64,000 nt of DNA. Source: Pseudoduganella aquatica (lineage in GTDB: Bacteria; Pseudomonadota; Gammaproteobacteria; Burkholderiales; Burkholderiaceae_D). Under the pieces are notes generated by a model, which searched no databases, had not been told where the DNA came from, and saw nothing but the letters and a program-made list of their open reading frames with translations. Of the stretch, positions 49,326-61,558 are shown piece after piece. The stretch spans positions 186,001-250,000 of the forward strand of contig NZ_WWCU01000003.1 in the NCBI RefSeq assembly GCF_009857595.1, read 5' to 3'. Numbering within the stretch: position 1 is the stretch's first letter; each line of letters opens with the position of its first letter. The translations under genes and the position numbers were made by a program.

Positions 49326-50930
49326 ATGACCATGTTGCGCTATTCCGCGTTCGCCGGCGCCGCCGCCGCCCTGCCGCTGTCGCTGGCCATGGGGGCGCCG
49401 CTGTGGGTGGCCGCCGCCGCAGCCGCACTCACCGTGGTCGGCATCGCCGACGTGCTGCAGACCAAGCGCGCGCTGCGCCGCAACTACCCCATCCTGGCGC
49501 ACTTCCGCTTCATGTTCGAAGCCATCCGGCCCGAGATCCGCCAATACCTGCTGGAGGACGACCAGTCCGCCGCGCCGTTCTCGCGCAACCAGCGCAGCAT
49601 CGTCTACCAGCGCGCCAAGCTCGACACCGACAAGCGCCCCTTCGGCACCCAGCTCGACGTTTACCAGGCCGGCTACGAATGGATCAACCACTCGATCCAG
49701 CCGGCGCCGGTGAACGGCCACGACTTCCGCATCGAGATCGGCAACCATCCGGACTGCCCGCGCGCGCAGCCCTACTCGGCCAGCGTGTTCAATGTCTCGG
49801 CGATGAGTTTCGGCGCGCTGTCGGCCAACGCCATCCTGGCGCTGAACGGCGGCGCGCGCACCGGCGGCTTCATGCACGACACGGGCGAAGGCAGCATCAG
49901 CCCCTACCACCGCGAAAACGGCGGCGACCTGGTATGGGAAATCGGCTCGGGCTACTTCGGCTGCCGCAACGAGGACGGCAGCTTCTCGGAAAAGAACTTC
50001 GCCGCCAACGCCTGCACCGCGCAGGTCAAGATGATAGAACTGAAGCTCTCGCAAGGGGCCAAGCCGGGACACGGCGGCGTGCTGCCCGGCCCCAAGGTCA
50101 GCCTGGAAATCGCCGCCACGCGCGGCGTGATGGCGGGCGTGGACTGCATCTCCCCGGCCAACCACTCGGCCTTTTCCACGCCGCTGGAAATGCTGGCCTT
50201 TATCGACAAGCTGCGCAATCTGTCCGGCGGCAAGCCGACCGGCTTCAAGCTGGCCATCGGCCATCCCTGGGAATTTTTCGGCATCGTCAAAGCCATGCTG
50301 GCCTCCGGCATCACGCCCGACTTCATCGTGGTCGACGGCAGCGAAGGCGGCACCGGCGCCGCGCCGGTGGAATTCACCGACCACGTGGGCACGCCGCTGC
50401 AGGAGGCGCTGCTACTGGTGCACAACACGCTGGTGGGCGCGGGGCTGCGCGAGCGCATCAAGATAGGCGCGTCCGGCAAGATCATCACCGCCTTCGACAT
50501 CGCGCGGACTTTGGCGCTGGGCGCCGACTGGTGCAACTCCGCGCGCGGCTTCATGTTCGCGCTGGGCTGCATCCAGTCGCAGAGCTGCCACACCGACCGC
50601 TGCCCGACCGGCGTGGCCACGCAGGACAAGCTGCGCCAGCGCGCGCTGGTGGTGCCGGACAAGACCAGCCGCGTGGCCCACTTCCACCAGAACACCATGA
50701 AAGCGCTGGCCGAGCTGATCGCCGCCGCCGGGCTGACGCACCCCTCGCAGCTCAAGCCGCACCACATTGTGCGGCGCATCTCGCCCAACCAGGTCAAGCT
50801 CGCCTCGGCGCTGCTGCCCTACCTCGAACCCGGCCAGCTGCTCGACCCCACGCTGCTGTCCAAGCTCCCGCCCGTGTTCGGCCTCTACTGGCCGGTCGCC
50901 CAAGCCGAGTCCTTCCACCCGCTACAGTAG
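49326..50930 (+). CDS. FMN-binding glutamate-synthase-family protein (GltB-like central/FMN domain)
   Basis: 534 residues. Two N-terminal hydrophobic segments (about 5-45) are followed by the glutamate synthase FMN/Fe-S domain: VSAMSFGALSANAILALN, DTGEGSISPYHRENGGDLVWEIGSGYFG, GVLPGPKVS, VVDGSEGGTGAAPVEFTD and the 3Fe-4S cysteine motif CIQSQSCHTDRCPTG (Cys-x5-Cys-x4-Cys). Glutaminase domains are missing, so it cannot be a full glutamate synthase. Members of this stand-alone group are widespread in bacteria but the substrate is unproven. ATG 49326 has AGGA 7 nt upstream. It sits in the iron island, but its own promoter region shows no Fur box that I can identify. Confidence 0.85.
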   Translation: MTMLRYSAFAGAAAALPLSLAMGAPLWVAAAAAALTVVGIADVLQTKRALRRNYPILAHFRFMFEAIRPEIRQYLLEDDQSAAPFSRNQRSIVYQRAKLDTDKRPFGTQLDVYQAGYEWINHSIQPAPVNGHDFRIEIGNHPDCPRAQPYSASVFNVSAMSFGALSANAILALNGGARTGGFMHDTGEGSISPYHRENGGDLVWEIGSGYFGCRNEDGSFSEKNFAANACTAQVKMIELKLSQGAKPGHGGVLPGPKVSLEIAATRGVMAGVDCISPANHSAFSTPLEMLAFIDKLRNLSGGKPTGFKLAIGHPWEFFGIVKAMLASGITPDFIVVDGSEGGTGAAPVEFTDHVGTPLQEALLLVHNTLVGAGLRERIKIGASGKIITAFDIARTLALGADWCNSARGFMFALGCIQSQSCHTDRCPTGVATQDKLRQRALVVPDKTSRVAHFHQNTMKALAELIAAAGLTHPSQLKPHHIVRRISPNQVKLASALLPYLEPGQLLDPTLLSKLPPVFGLYWPVAQAESFHPLQ

Positions 50931-50943
50931 CGCGCGGTGGCAT

Positions 50944-51029
50944 GGCGGGTTACGCTTCGCTAACCCGCCCTACGGATACGGGGCCTGGAAATTGTAGGGC
51001 GGGTTAGCGGCGCAGCCGCGTAACCCGCC
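50944..51029. repeat. REP-like palindrome pair (locus 6)
   Basis: Unit 50944-50973 (ending CCCTAC, with only a short loop CGCTTCGC) and unit 50994-51029 (beginning GTAGGGCGGGTTAGCGG) face each other across a 20-bp spacer. It fills the gap between convergent genes, ending 5 bp before the stop of the Cys-rich Feo gene. Confidence 0.85.
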
Positions 51030-51033
51030 AAGA

Positions 51034-51306
51034 TCAGCGCTGGACGTGGAGCTTGATGACGCGGCGGGCGGCGGGCGGCGATGGGGGCGCGGAGGAATCG
51101 GCGCCGGGGCCGCAGGAGCCGCAGCTGCCGCAGCCGGAACCGCAGCTGTCCTGCACCTTGAAGAACTTGGCCAGCTTGTCTTCGTCCAGGCCGCGCCGGG
51201 CCAGCGCGTAGACGATGCGGCGGCGCCAGCCAGCCGGCAGGTATTTGGTGCTGGCGTGCAGCAGCGCCGCTGCGACGATCAGGCCCACGATAATCTGCTG
51301 CCACAT
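51034..51306 (-). CDS. Cys-rich small membrane protein associated with FeoB
   Basis: 90 residues. One N-terminal membrane helix (about 4-20) is followed by a basic stretch and a Cys/Gly-rich run CGSGCGSCGSCG, then a Pro/Ser/Ala tail. This architecture is that of FeoB-associated Cys-rich membrane proteins; the cysteine cluster may bind Fe2+ or an Fe-S cluster. It begins 1 bp after the feoB stop, so it is translationally coupled to the ferrous iron transporter and takes the place of feoC. The biochemical role is inferred. Confidence 0.78.
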   Translation of the reverse strand: MWQQIIVGLIVAAALLHASTKYLPAGWRRRIVYALARRGLDEDKLAKFFKVQDSCGSGCGSCGSCGPGADSSAPPSPPAARRVIKLHVQR

Positions 51307-51307
51307 A

Positions 51308-53203
<1,896 letters not shown>

Positions 53204-53206
53204 TAT

Positions 53207-53479
53207 TTATTCCGGTTGGATAGAGATCAGCGCGGCCTCGAAGCGGCGCAATGCGAACGTGGAGTTGCCTACTTTAATGGCCAGCGGCTCGCCGCCCGGC
53301 ATGCCGCGCTTCAGCATGCGGATGCGCTCGCCCGGCACAAAGCCCAGCTCCATCAGGCGCCGCGCCAGGTCGGCGCCGTCCTCCACCTGCTCTGGGTCGC
53401 CCGGCGCCACATGCACCACCACCGCGCTGCGGCCGGTCTCCAGCGTGTCGAGTTGGGTCAGGGGGGGCGCTTGCGTCAT
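53207..53479 (-). CDS. feoA: Ferrous iron transport protein FeoA
   Basis: 90 residues of the SH3-like FeoA fold: LARRLMELGFVPGERIRMLKRGMPGGEPLAIKVGNSTFALRRFEA is the core of the family. It modulates FeoB activity. ATG 53479 has GGAAG 4 nt upstream; an alternative ATG 14 codons upstream (53521) lies on the candidate -10 box and has no ribosome site. First gene of the leftward feoA-feoB-Cys-rich operon. A run of seven G (53461-53467) lies within the early codons. Confidence 0.92.
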   Translation of the reverse strand: MTQAPPLTQLDTLETGRSAVVVHVAPGDPEQVEDGADLARRLMELGFVPGERIRMLKRGMPGGEPLAIKVGNSTFALRRFEAALISIQPE

Positions 53480-53519
53480 GGGGCTTCCAGTCGGGTCGGT
53501 GATGAATTTCTGTGCGGCC

Positions 53520-53553
53520 ATTATAAGGCTAAATGCGAATGAGTTGGATTTGC
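53520..53553 (-). promoter_or_regulatory. Candidate feoA promoter and adjacent Fur-like site
   Basis: A perfect TATAAT on the minus strand at 53525-53520, with a plus-strand AAATGCGAATGAG element (53531-53543) just upstream of it. AAATGCGAATGA resembles the half-site of betaproteobacterial Fur boxes, and its position would cover the -10/-35 spacer. A good -35 was not identified. Confidence 0.4.
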
Positions 53554-53603
53554 AGGAACTGCTTGCATTGTACGCCGGACTGCGGCAGAATGGGAACCGT
53601 AGT

Positions 53604-53622
53604 GATAATGATTCTCATTAAG
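53604..53622. promoter_or_regulatory. Fur box between feoA and bfd
   Basis: GATAATGATTCTCATTAAG matches 15 of 19 positions of the consensus GATAATGATAATCATTATC, the best Fur site in the window. It lies 53 bp before bfd and about 125 bp from feoA, so it most directly serves bfd-tonB; a role for feoA is possible. Confidence 0.8.
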
Positions 53623-53674
53623 AAACTATTAAAAATGACGGATCAACATCGAAATCCAGCCAGAAGGTAACGCA

Positions 53675-53881
53675 ATGATTGTTTGTATCTGCAACAACAT
53701 CTCAGACCGCGAAATCCGTCAAGCCATAGAACTGGGCATCACCTCCATGGACGAACTGCGCGCCGACCTGGGCCTGGCCACGTGCTGCGGCCAGTGCGCC
53801 TCGACCGCCGAGGAGATCCTGCTCGAACACGTGGGCCGTATCAACGAAACAGTTTTGAAGCGGCCCTCCTTGACCACTTAA
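53675..53881 (+). CDS. bfd: Bacterioferritin-associated ferredoxin
   Basis: 68 residues with a BFD-type [2Fe-2S] cluster: MIVCICNNISDREIRQAI supplies the first Cys pair and LATCCGQCAST the second. Bfd reduces the ferric core of bacterioferritin so that iron can be mobilised, and is Fur-repressed in known systems, in agreement with the Fur box directly upstream. AAGG lies 7 nt before the ATG. tonB follows after 8 bp, so iron release and TonB-dependent uptake are co-expressed. Confidence 0.95.
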   Translation: MIVCICNNISDREIRQAIELGITSMDELRADLGLATCCGQCASTAEEILLEHVGRINETVLKRPSLTT

Positions 53882-53889
53882 GGAGCGCG

Positions 53890-54555
53890 ATGAATGCGAT
53901 GACGATGGATGCCCCCCAAGCACTGGGGCTGGCAAAGCTGGGAAAATTTTCGGCGATCGTCGCCATTCACGCAGGGCTTTTCTACCTGCTGCAAACAGGC
54001 ATGCTGCGCGACGCCGTGCATGCCGTGCTGCCGCAAGTCGTGACGGTATCGTTCGTCACCCCTCCCCCGCCGCCCCCGGCGCCGCCTGCCAAGACCGTTC
54101 CCGTACTGCAGCAAGCCCCGGCCATCACGCCGCCTCCTTTGCCGCTGCTCAATATCACCGTCGACAACACCATCACGCTGCCGCCGGCCCAGCCGCGCAG
54201 CAATGACAAGGCCAGCGAGCCGGCCAGCGCGCAGCCGCAGCAGGCCGCGCCCGCGCCGCCGGCTCCGCCTTCGGCGCCAAGGCTGGTGCAGGGCGTGGAA
54301 TATGTGCGACCGCCGGCGCCGGTCTACCCCACCATCTCGCGCCGCCTGGGCGAATCGGGCGTGGTCATGCTGCGCGTGCTGATCAGCGAAAAAGGGTTGC
54401 CCGAGCAGGCCACCATCCAGAAATCGTCCGGCTCCGGCAACCTGGACGAAGCCGGACGCAGCGCCGCCATGCGCACCCTGTTCAAGCCCTATATGGAAGA
54501 CGGCAAGCCGGTCGCCGTCTACGTCCTCGTTCCCATCAACTTCCAGCTTTCCTGA
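53890..54555 (+). CDS. tonB: Energy transducer TonB
   Basis: 221 residues. One N-terminal helix (about 18-38) anchors it in the inner membrane; a Pro/Ala-rich spanning region (about 55-140, including PPPPPPAPPA) follows; the C-terminal domain has the YP motif in RPPAPVYPTISRRLGESGVVMLRVLI. It transmits energy from ExbBD to TonB-dependent receptors. AGGAG is 4 nt before ATG 53890. Lies between bfd and piuC and is likely Fur-controlled. Partner receptor in the window: the Fiu-like protein; ExbBD candidates at 20866-21990. Confidence 0.92.
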   Translation: MNAMTMDAPQALGLAKLGKFSAIVAIHAGLFYLLQTGMLRDAVHAVLPQVVTVSFVTPPPPPPAPPAKTVPVLQQAPAITPPPLPLLNITVDNTITLPPAQPRSNDKASEPASAQPQQAAPAPPAPPSAPRLVQGVEYVRPPAPVYPTISRRLGESGVVMLRVLISEKGLPEQATIQKSSGSGNLDEAGRSAAMRTLFKPYMEDGKPVAVYVLVPINFQLS

Positions 54556-54556
54556 C

Positions 54557-55237
54557 CTACAGCTCGGCCCACATGCGCAGCAGGTTGTGGTAGTGGCCGG
54601 TGAGGCCGACCACGGCTTCGCTGTCGCCGTGCTGGGCGCGCAGTTTCTGGATATTCTGGTCCAGCTCGAACAGCATGGCGCGTTTGGCGTCGTCGCGCAC
54701 CATGCTCTGGCTCCACAGGAAGGACGCCACCCGCTCTCCCCTCGTCACCGGCATCACGCGGTGCACGCTGCTGGACGGGTAGACGATGGCGTCGCCGGCC
54801 GGCAGCTTCACTTCGTGCGCGCCATAGGAATCCATCACCACCAGTTCGCCGCCTTCGTATTCCTCTGGATCGCTGAGGAAGACCGTGGTGGAGACGTCGG
54901 CGCGCAAGGTTTGCAGCGTGCGCCCGTCGGTGCGCACGGCGCCGTCGATGTGCAGGCCGTACTGCTCGCCGCCGGCGTAGCTGTTGAAGTAGGGCGGCAG
55001 CACGCGCAGCGGCAGCGCGGACGCGAAGAACAGCGGGCTGGCCGTCAGCGCGCGCGCCACGATGTCGCCCAGCTCCTTGGCCAGCGGCGAGCCTTCGGCC
55101 AGCTGGCGGTTGCGCTTGACCTGCGCACCCTGGGCACCCACGCTTTCGCGCCCGTCCACCCAGTCGGTCTGCGCCAGGCGCTGGCGGAATTGGCGTACTT
55201 GGTCCGGCGTCAGCACGCCGGGGATGTGCAGCATCAT
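54557..55237 (-). CDS. piuC: PKHD-type Fe(II)/2-oxoglutarate hydroxylase (PiuC/YbiX)
   Basis: 226 residues. Iron ligands are visible as the HID triad part in [10 protein letters not shown] and the distal His in [10 protein letters not shown]; the 2-oxoglutarate Arg follows in GERVASF. The family is consistently found beside catecholate siderophore receptors (ybiX-fiu in E. coli, piuC-piuA in Pseudomonas). The substrate is not established, although siderophore-related modification has been proposed. It converges on tonB with 1 bp between stops. A Fur box candidate lies upstream. Confidence 0.92.
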   Translation of the reverse strand: MMLHIPGVLTPDQVRQFRQRLAQTDWVDGRESVGAQGAQVKRNRQLAEGSPLAKELGDIVARALTASPLFFASALPLRVLPPYFNSYAGGEQYGLHIDGAVRTDGRTLQTLRADVSTTVFLSDPEEYEGGELVVMDSYGAHEVKLPAGDAIVYPSSSVHRVMPVTRGERVASFLWSQSMVRDDAKRAMLFELDQNIQKLRAQHGDSEAVVGLTGHYHNLLRMWAEL

Positions 55238-55291
55238 GGCTAGGTCCTTGCTGGGGCAAAGCCGGTATTATCCGCCCTGTGCGCATTTAAT

Positions 55292-55310
55292 GTAAATGAT
55301 TATTGTTCGC
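55292..55310. promoter_or_regulatory. Candidate Fur box between piuC and bfr
   Basis: GTAAATGATTATTGTTCGC matches 12 of 19 consensus positions, with the AATGAT core. GATAAT (55272-55267, minus strand) downstream of it is a plausible piuC -10, which would place the box over the -35 region. The bfr gene on the other side is usually not repressed by Fur directly. Confidence 0.5.
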
Positions 55311-55439
55311 ACTTCCAACAGCGTTTTCACCACCACTATTATCTGATCGTTTTTTCATGTTTTACTTACAGATATGGGGGCGTTCGTGGCAGAATGGCGG
55401 CATTTCCCGCACCAACAACCAGATAAGAAGAGGCTTCCC

Positions 55440-55910
55440 ATGAAGGGTGATACCGAAGTAATCCGTCTGCTGAACGCACAGCTGACCAACGAACTGACCG
55501 CCATCAACCAGTACTTCCTGCATGCGCGCATGTACCGCCACTGGGGCTTCGAGAAGATCGCGAAGAAAGAGTACGAAGAATCGATCGGCGAGATGAAGCA
55601 CGCCGACAAACTGATCGACCGCATCCTGATGCTGGAAGGCCTGCCCAACCTGCAAGCCCTGCACAAGGTGATGATAGGCGAGAACACCGAGGAAATGCTG
55701 GCGCTGGACCTGAAGCTGGAAGTGGGCGCGCACAAGACCGTGAAGGAAGGCATCGCCCACAGCGAGAAGGTGGGCGACTATGTTTCGCGCGACCTGCTGC
55801 TGATGATTTTGGACGACACCGAAGAACATATCGAGTGGCTGGAAACCCAGATCGACCTGATCGCCAAGATCGGCATCCAGAACTATCTGCAGAGCCAGAT
55901 GGCTGAGTAA
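55440..55910 (+). CDS. bfr: Bacterioferritin
   Basis: 156 residues, heme-containing iron-storage cage protein. Ferroxidase ligands fall at the expected places: Glu18, Glu51 and His54, then Glu and His in [10 protein letters not shown]; Met52, the axial heme ligand shared between subunits, is present, so it is the heme-binding type. ATG 55440 is preceded by AGAGG; a 22-codon in-frame extension is not conserved. The partner bfd is 1.6 kb upstream. It converges with a small PfkB-like gene 5 bp after the stop. Confidence 0.96.
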   Translation: MKGDTEVIRLLNAQLTNELTAINQYFLHARMYRHWGFEKIAKKEYEESIGEMKHADKLIDRILMLEGLPNLQALHKVMIGENTEEMLALDLKLEVGAHKTVKEGIAHSEKVGDYVSRDLLLMILDDTEEHIEWLETQIDLIAKIGIQNYLQSQMAE

Positions 55911-55914
55911 GCTC

Positions 55915-58424
<2,510 letters not shown>

Positions 58425-58435
58425 ACGCCGGCAGT

Positions 58436-58610
58436 GGCGGGTTACGGCGCTGCGCGCCTAACCCGCCCTACGGACCTCGACGCCTCATGAATGGAATTCC
58501 GTCAACGCGGTACCACCGCGCACCGGCCGGTTCATCGGGCCTCGGCGCCACCGGAATGAATTCCTCAATGAGGCGTAGGGCGGGTTAGCGGCAACGCCGC
58601 GTAACCCGCC
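58436..58610. repeat. REP-like palindrome pair with a second inverted repeat inside (locus 7)
   Basis: Unit 58436-58471 and unit 58575-58610 are in the usual facing orientation (CCCTAC at 58466-58471, GTAGGGCGGGTTAG at 58575-58588), but the spacer is 103 bp. The spacer has its own imperfect inverted repeat: CGCCTCATGAATGGAATTCCG near its left end and CGGAATGAATTCCTCAATGAGGCG at the right. Confidence 0.8.
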
Positions 58611-58670
58611 GCTTCCGCAACATCCCCCAATCTAAGGTAGTCTTAAGCGCGATTCAGTTTTCTTTGGTAT

Positions 58671-58692
58671 ATTAGTCCTAACACGTACTAAT
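58671..58692. promoter_or_regulatory. Candidate operator of the cytochrome b561-YceI operon
   Basis: ATTAGT (58671-58676) and ACTAAT (58687-58692), a perfect 6-bp inverted repeat with a 10-bp spacer CCTAACACGT, ending 15 bp before the ATG of cytochrome b561. TATATT overlaps its left side (58668-58673) and could be the -10. The regulator is unknown. Confidence 0.4.
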
Positions 58693-58707
58693 TTCTGAAA
58701 GACACCG

Positions 58708-59244
58708 ATGGAACGCTACTCCAAAACCGCAATGCTGTTGCACTGGCTGGTTGCCATCCTGATCATCGCCGCCTTCTTCCTGGGGCTGACGATGGTGGAT
58801 ATCAAAGGCTTCTCGCCGACCAAACTCAAGTACTACTCCTGGCACAAGTGGATGGGCGTGACCGTCCTGCTGCTCGCTGCCGTGCGCATCCTGTGGCGCA
58901 AAGCCAATGTGCCGCCGCCGCACCCGGCCGGCATGCCGCAATGGCAGGTCATGGCGGCGGACACTATGCACTACGCGCTGTACTTCTTCATGTTCGCCGT
59001 GCCCGTCTCCGGCTACCTGTACACCACGGCCGCCAACGTGCCGGTGGTCTACCTCGGCCTGTGGCAGATCCCCGCCCTGTTCGAAGGCACGCCCGAGCTG
59101 AAGGAACTGTTCAAGCCCATCCACTACTGGCTGAACATGGCCATGGCCGCCGCCGTGCTGGCCCACGCCGGCGCCGCCCTCAAGCACCATTTCATCGACC
59201 GCGACGACGTGCTCAAGCGCATGCTGCCGGCCCTGCGCAAATAA
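58708..59244 (+). CDS. Cytochrome b561-type membrane protein
   Basis: 178 residues with four membrane helices. Heme-coordinating His candidates lie in LLHWLV (helix 1), SWHKWMGVT (helix 2), MHYALYF (helix 3) and LAHAGAALKHH (helix 4). It probably carries electrons from quinol across the inner membrane. It heads an operon with two YceI genes, a common association in which the pair is thought to bind isoprenoid quinones and protect against oxidants. The TTAGT inverted repeat just upstream suggests its own control. Confidence 0.9.
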   Translation: MERYSKTAMLLHWLVAILIIAAFFLGLTMVDIKGFSPTKLKYYSWHKWMGVTVLLLAAVRILWRKANVPPPHPAGMPQWQVMAADTMHYALYFFMFAVPVSGYLYTTAANVPVVYLGLWQIPALFEGTPELKELFKPIHYWLNMAMAAAVLAHAGAALKHHFIDRDDVLKRMLPALRK

Positions 59245-59277
59245 GCACCTTAACCTTCCACCTACCCAGGAGTCACC

Positions 59278-59832
59278 ATGAACACCACGCAACGCGCCGT
59301 ACTCGTTTCCCTGCTGGGCCTGTCGCTGGCCGCCAGCGCCGCCGTCCTCAAGACCGACGCCGCCAAGTCCACCGTGTCGGCCACCTTCAAGCAGATGAAC
59401 GTGCCGATCGAGTCCAAATTCAAGAAGCACAACATCGTCATCGACTACAGCGCGGCCACGCCGGAAGCCTCCAAGGCTACGGTGGAAATCGACACCGCCA
59501 GCATGGACCTGGGCGACGCCGACATGAACAAGGAAGTGGCGAAGAAGGAATGGTTCAACTCGGCCCAGTTCCCGAAAGCCACCTTCACCTCCACCGCCAT
59601 CAAGAGCGCCGGCGCCGGCAAGCTGACCGTCAGCGGCAAGCTGACCATCAAGGGCAAGTCGGCCGACGTGAGCTTCCCGCTGACCGTGAAGGCCGACGGC
59701 AAGAACCAGGTCTTCGACGGCTCCCTGCCGATCAAGCGCCTGGCCTTCAATATCGGCGAAGGCGAGTGGAAGGACACCGGCATGGTGGCCGATGATGTTA
59801 CGATCAAGTTCCATGTAGTGGCAGCACCGTAA
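59278..59832 (+). CDS. YceI-family periplasmic lipid-binding protein (copy 1)
   Basis: 184 residues. A signal peptide ends near ASAAV (about residue 22). The YceI eight-stranded calyx pattern is visible: KSTVSATFKQMNVPIESKFKKH, TVEIDTASMDLGDADMNKEVAKKEWF and YceI-like FNSAQFPKATFTST. YceI proteins bind isoprenoid quinones in a lipocalin-like barrel. Lys is unusually frequent. It is 33 bp after cytochrome b561, with a ribosome site AGGAG 7 nt before the ATG, and 41 bp before copy 2. The two copies are not very similar, so the duplication is old. Confidence 0.88.
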   Translation: MNTTQRAVLVSLLGLSLAASAAVLKTDAAKSTVSATFKQMNVPIESKFKKHNIVIDYSAATPEASKATVEIDTASMDLGDADMNKEVAKKEWFNSAQFPKATFTSTAIKSAGAGKLTVSGKLTIKGKSADVSFPLTVKADGKNQVFDGSLPIKRLAFNIGEGEWKDTGMVADDVTIKFHVVAAP

Positions 59833-59873
59833 TTCGCACTAGCAGCCCCCCCATCCATCCAGACGGAGACACA

Positions 59874-60440
59874 ATGAAATTCAAGTTCCTGATTGCCGCC
59901 CTGATTGCCGCCAGCGCCACCTCGGCCATGGCCGACACCTTCAACATCGACCCGAACCACACCTACCCAAGCTTCGAGGCTGACCACATGGGCCTGTCCG
60001 TCTGGCGCGGCAAGTTCGGCAAGACCACCGGCACGGTGCAGCTGGACCGCGCCGCCAAGAAGGGCAGCCTGGACATCGTGATCGACGCCAAGTCCATCGA
60101 CTTCGGCCTGGAAGCCATGAACACGCACGCGCGCAAGCCGGAAATGTTCAACGTCGAGCAGTTCCCGCAGGTGACCTACAAGAGCAGCTCGCTCAAGTTC
60201 GACGGCGACAAGCTGGTGGCGGTGGAAGGCAATCTGACGCTGCTGGGCGTGACCAAGCCGGTCACCCTGAACGTGAGCAAATTCAAGTGCATCATGCACC
60301 CGCGCCTGAAGCGTGAAGTGTGCGGCGCCGACGCCACCGCCGAATTCAAGCGCAGCGATTTCGGCCTGAACTACGGCCTGCCCAACTTCTCGCCGGAAGT
60401 GAAGCTGGCCATCCAGGTGGAAGCGATCAAGGCCGAATAA
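59874..60440 (+). CDS. YceI-family periplasmic lipid-binding protein (copy 2)
   Basis: 188 residues. A signal peptide MKFKFLIAALIAASATSAMA is cleaved before DTFNIDPNHTYPSFEADHMGLSVWRGKFG, the canonical YceI start. Cys residues in KCIMHPRLKREVCGAD may form a disulfide within the barrel. It likely binds ubiquinone or another polyprenyl lipid and works with copy 1 and cytochrome b561. It is the last gene in the operon; a GC-rich hairpin follows. Confidence 0.9.
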   Translation: MKFKFLIAALIAASATSAMADTFNIDPNHTYPSFEADHMGLSVWRGKFGKTTGTVQLDRAAKKGSLDIVIDAKSIDFGLEAMNTHARKPEMFNVEQFPQVTYKSSSLKFDGDKLVAVEGNLTLLGVTKPVTLNVSKFKCIMHPRLKREVCGADATAEFKRSDFGLNYGLPNFSPEVKLAIQVEAIKAE

Positions 60441-60464
60441 GCCGCGCTGCCGCTGTTGTGCCCG

Positions 60465-60502
60465 CCCCCGCCGCCGCAAGGCCGCGGGGGCTAGTCGTTT
60501 TT
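60465..60502 (+). terminator. Probable terminator between the YceI operon and the AraC gene
   Basis: GCCCCCGC (60465-60472) and GCGGGGGC (60484-60491) form a perfect 8-bp stem with an 11-nt loop; a TTTTT run begins 6 nt after. Its right arm touches the stop codon of the convergent AraC gene. The gap before the T-run makes it less canonical. Confidence 0.5.
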
Positions 60503-61558
60503 GGACGGCCGGTAATGGCTGGGCGGCGCGCCAGCCCAGGAAACAAATGCGCGCCGGAAATTGGTGGCGTCGCTATAACCCAGCCGCGCCGCGATCTCAT
60601 TATTACTCAGGCCGCTGGTCTTTAAATAACTGAGCGCCAGCTGCATGCGGTGGCGCGACAGGATTTCACTGTAAGTGGTGCCCTCCGCCTCCAGCCGCCG
60701 GCGCAGCGTGCGCGCGTTGACGGCCAGTTCCTGCGCAATCTCGTCTATATTCGGAAACGCCCCCGCGCAGCCCAGCAATATCGTCTGCACCGCCCCGGCG
60801 GCGGTGGCGTTGCGCGTCATCTTCTGCAAGGACTGCTCGCACAATTCCAGCAGCATGGCGTGGGTAATGGCGTCCGCTTCGGGACGCTGTTTTACCGTCT
60901 GTATTTCGTTGAAAACGATTTCATTTCTTTCCTGCTCAAAGAATATATCGCAGTTAAATAACTCCATATAATCACAGGCATGCGGCGGCGCGGAAAAGCG
61001 CAAGCGGATACTATTAAATTCAAACCCCTCGCCATATAAATCCCGCGTCATGGATTTAAAACACGACATCTTCAATTCAATAATAAACTGGTATAAGGGA
61101 TCGGTCGGCGCGCAAGCCAGGTTGGGCTCGAATTCCCATTTGGCCCAGCCGCCGCTGCCGGCATAGCGCATGGTGGTCAGCGGATCAATCAGGCGGTTGT
61201 ATTTGAGGACGGTCTGCAGCAGCGCGATGCGGCTGGGGCTGCTCAGCAGGGCGAAGCCGAAAATGCCGCAGGCGGAGGCGTTGAAGCAAGTGCCCACTTG
61301 CAGCGAAATGCTCGGCGCGTAAGCGATGGCGTTGCGCAGCACGGCCTGCATCTGGAGCACGGAAAAGCGGGTGGACGCCACCCGGATCTCCTCTGTGCCT
61401 ATGCCGCTGCCGGCCAGCGCCAGCCTTGCCGGCACGCCGCGCCGCTCCAGCTCGCCGAGCAGGAATACCACCAGGTGGGCGGGGTAGCAGCGCACGCCGT
61501 GACTGTAGGGCGCGGGCGGCGGGGGAGGCGTGGATGGGCTGGGTACTGACTGATTCAT
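60491..61558 (-). CDS. AraC-family regulator with arabinose-binding-type (Arabinose_bd) N-terminus
   Basis: 355 residues. The first 230 residues follow the pattern of large AraC regulators (OruR/ArgR-like): a segment LLGELERRGVPARLALAGSGI and SISLQVGTCFNASACGIFGFALL. The C-terminal domain carries two helix-turn-helix motifs, IDEIAQELAVNARTLRRRLEAEG and NNEIAARLGYSDATNFRRAFVSWAG, with PPSHYR closing. Met at 61558 was chosen; upstream in-frame Mets extend the protein by up to 31 non-conserved residues, and no start has a strong ribosome site. It is divergent from the HD-GYP gene, which may be its target. The signal is unknown. Confidence 0.85.
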   Translation of the reverse strand: MNQSVPSPSTPPPPPAPYSHGVRCYPAHLVVFLLGELERRGVPARLALAGSGIGTEEIRVASTRFSVLQMQAVLRNAIAYAPSISLQVGTCFNASACGIFGFALLSSPSRIALLQTVLKYNRLIDPLTTMRYAGSGGWAKWEFEPNLACAPTDPLYQFIIELKMSCFKSMTRDLYGEGFEFNSIRLRFSAPPHACDYMELFNCDIFFEQERNEIVFNEIQTVKQRPEADAITHAMLLELCEQSLQKMTRNATAAGAVQTILLGCAGAFPNIDEIAQELAVNARTLRRRLEAEGTTYSEILSRHRMQLALSYLKTSGLSNNEIAARLGYSDATNFRRAFVSWAGAPPSHYRPSKND

